From Bradyrhizobium forestalis (GTDB lineage: Bacteria; Pseudomonadota; Alphaproteobacteria; Rhizobiales; Xanthobacteraceae): a DNA stretch of 34,841 nucleotides. The position numbers and the translations under genes were made by a program. How positions within the stretch are numbered: position 1 is the stretch's first letter; the number at the start of each line of letters is the position of its first letter. Below the pieces are notes generated by a model. The model was not told where the DNA came from. It was given only the letters and a program-made list of their open reading frames with translations, and did not search any database. Where the stretch lies: assembly GCF_002795245.1 (NCBI RefSeq), contig NZ_PGVG01000055.1, forward strand, positions 1 through 34,841, given 5' to 3'. Positions 33,657 to 34,841 of this stretch are shown here, in pieces.

Positions 33657-34170
33657 ATGCTTGAGAATTCCAAGCCTGCTGAGAAGCGGCCGCACGAATC
33701 GGGGTGCTGGGGCATCGGCGGTAGTTAGGCGGCTCGCTTCATTCTTAACGGCATCGACGTGCGGCTGCATGGACGGTTGTCCGCTGCGGTCGAGCGAGTT
33801 AAGGAGATGATAGACAAAGGGTGGCGGGCGTTTCGATAATTGACGATGGTCCCGCTGCCGCCAGAAGGGGGCTGACGGTTGTGGAACGGTGGCGGATGCG
33901 GTGCGCGGCGTGGAACCTCGTGCAGGAGCCCGCGCCGGAACGTCTGGAGCTCAAGCTGCGGTGCTAGCGTCCGCCACTCGGGGGGGGCAGCGCCTGAACG
34001 TTGATCTGCTCCGAATTCGGGGTTGCGGCCGACGTTGCTGAAGCAGAGAGGTCCCGAGTGTGTCTTGTCGCGCACCCGTTCCAGCCTGTGTACCTGTTGC
34101 CGCCGGTTGAACTGTGTGCCGATGAGCGCACGCTACCCGAAGCGCGCTGGAGCGAATAGCGGCGCCTAGT
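33657..34170 (+). pseudogene. Carnitine-dehydrogenase-like gene, module B copy, broken
   Basis: ATG 33657 reads MLENSKPAEKRPHESGCWGI with GGS, then a stop inside the NAD-binding motif, and AARFILNGIDVRLHGRLSAA, VERVKEMIDKGWRAFR, a second stop and LTMVPLPPEGG. Later, in another frame, LVAHPFQPVYLLPPVELCAD and ERTLPEA correspond to the catalytic block of the intact copy at 25455. The sequence then ends at about 34170, roughly 150 codons short. It is the mirror image of module A, where the dehydrogenase survived and the BKACE died. Confidence 0.88.
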
Positions 34171-34219
34171 TCTGGAACTAGAACCTTCCATATGGTCGAA
34201 GCGGTCGCCGACCGACTTG

Positions 34220-34620
34220 AGGGACGTCGCGGCAGATTCGCCAACGCTGGTCGAACGAGTTTAAGGCGCAAGTCGTGACAGAAGCGTTGGAGCCCGGCGC
34301 GAGCGTCTCGGCGATCGCCCACCGGATCGGCATTCACCCCTCGCAGCTTCGAACCCTTCCTCACCCGCGGCCGCATGGAGCTCGACTCAAACACTGCCGA
34401 ACGGGCCATCAGGCCACAACGATTACGGGAAAGAATAGCCTCTTTGCCGGCGGCGATGGGGCAGACGAACCTGGGCGACCATTCCGACACGGTTGCAGAC
34501 GGCGAAGATGAGTAACGTGAATCCGCTCGCCTGGCTTGCTCTCAGCTTCAGCGTGTCGCCAACGGCTGGCCGAGCAGTCAAATCGACGCGCTTATGCCAT
34601 GGAACCAGGCCTCCTGACGG
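34220..34620 (+). pseudogene. IS66 family remnant (OrfA start joined to TnpC end)
   Basis: The first part reads FKAQVVTEALEPGASVSAIA followed by HRIGIHPSQL, the helix-turn-helix of IS66 OrfA. It then jumps to LTRGRMELDSNTAERAIRPQ followed by RLRE, and after frame changes to RVANGWPSSQIDALMPWNQA. These are the C-terminal blocks of IS66 TnpC ('GR-E-D-N--ER-IRP', 'NGHP-SQID-LLPW'). About 2 kb of a normal IS66 element is thus deleted between them. Confidence 0.75.
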
Positions 34621-34747
34621 CCTCAGTTTGCCGCTTACCGACAGTTGACCCGTTGAACCTCTACACGGCCGCCGCGCTACTATACGATATTTAGCGTCTC
34701 CCAATCCTTTCTCCGAGCTATGGCTAATTCTGGGTGACGCGGCCTGA
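34621..34747. other. Short intergenic stretch between IS66 and IS256 remnants
   Basis: No gene or signal recognised. It probably holds the end of the IS66 relic and the terminal sequence of the IS256 element. Confidence 0.3.
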
Positions 34748-34841
34748 TCAGGCGGCGTGGCTTTCAGTGGTCGGAATGACCTCGATGCCGTCAGTAAACT
34801 TTACACCGGCGATGACCTTCGGCAACTGATTTGTTCCTTTC
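34748..34841 (-). CDS. IS256 family transposase, C-terminal end (runs off the window)
   Basis: On the minus strand the last 30 codons before the stop at 34748-34750 read KGTNQLPKVIAGVKFTDGIE and VIPTTESHAA. This is the characteristic end of IS256 transposases ('NQLPK-I-GVKF-DGIEV'). The rest lies beyond the window, so it is unknown whether the gene is complete. It does not continue either of the two internal IS256 fragments (6105-6265 and 23060-23490). Confidence 0.8.
   Translation of the reverse strand, partial: KGTNQLPKVIAGVKFTDGIEVIPTTESHAA

Noticed and set aside
1..34841. CRISPR array, tRNA or rRNA genes, integrative attachment site
   Set aside because: No regularly spaced repeats, no cloverleaf-like or rRNA-like segments noticed; attachment sites cannot be judged without the island borders.

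Overview
This window looks like part of the symbiosis (accessory) island of a Bradyrhizobium-like alphaproteobacterium. The support is a high-GC, IS-saturated background, a Bradyrhizobium-type 'ADLPVKAK' outer-membrane porin, and three near-identical sigma-54 (-24/-12) promoters, one with an exact NifA-type upstream site (TGT-N10-ACA). Most of the sequence is a graveyard of transposases. Only about seven genes look intact: a hydrolase-fold protein, a MarR-type regulator, the porin, a CmcI-type methyltransferase, a carnitine-dehydrogenase-like enzyme, a beta-keto acid cleavage enzyme (BKACE), and the istA/istB pair and IS701 transposase of two recent insertions. No tRNA, rRNA or CRISPR array was seen.

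Layout. 0-6.3 kb: an IS5-like transposase split by an IS1111-group element, a cyclase remnant, two broken IS21 elements, a tyrosine-recombinase relic and an IS256 relic. 6.3-10.4 kb: an alpha/beta-hydrolase-fold gene apparently without its catalytic residues, a convergent MarR-type gene, an AT-rich control region and the porin with its terminator. 10.4-18 kb: a decayed metabolic cluster consisting of an M24-peptidase start, a CmcJ-type oxidoreductase, a short-chain dehydrogenase with a lost catalytic Tyr, and a SnoaL/NTF2-like gene split by a complete IS21-family element with a 5-bp target duplication. It is followed on the minus strand by an intact CmcI-type gene behind a sigma-54 promoter. 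18-24.2 kb: nested IS110, IS3, IS1111, IS256 and IS1182 remnants. 24.2-26.7 kb: carnitine-type module A (sigma-54 promoter, small signal-peptide-like ORF, broken BKACE, intact dehydrogenase, start of a thioesterase). 26.7-32.4 kb: IS630, IS701, IS5, IS630, IS91 plus integrase, and a group II intron reverse-transcriptase relic. 32.4-34.2 kb: module B (NifA site, sigma-54 promoter, intact BKACE, broken dehydrogenase), then IS66 and IS256 remnants.

Functional reading. Modules A and B have the gene order BKACE - dehydrogenase - (thioesterase), which matches the bacterial L-carnitine route: oxidation to 3-dehydrocarnitine, cleavage with acetyl-CoA to betainyl-CoA plus acetoacetate, and hydrolysis to glycine betaine. 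Each copy has lost what the other keeps, so together they could still supply one BKACE and one dehydrogenase under nitrogen-fixation control. The CmcI gene shares the same promoter cassette. This suggests that a small NifA/RpoN regulon of quaternary-amine and modification enzymes was spread by duplication and then broken up by IS insertion. Promoter and substrate assignments are inferences from motifs and family resemblance.
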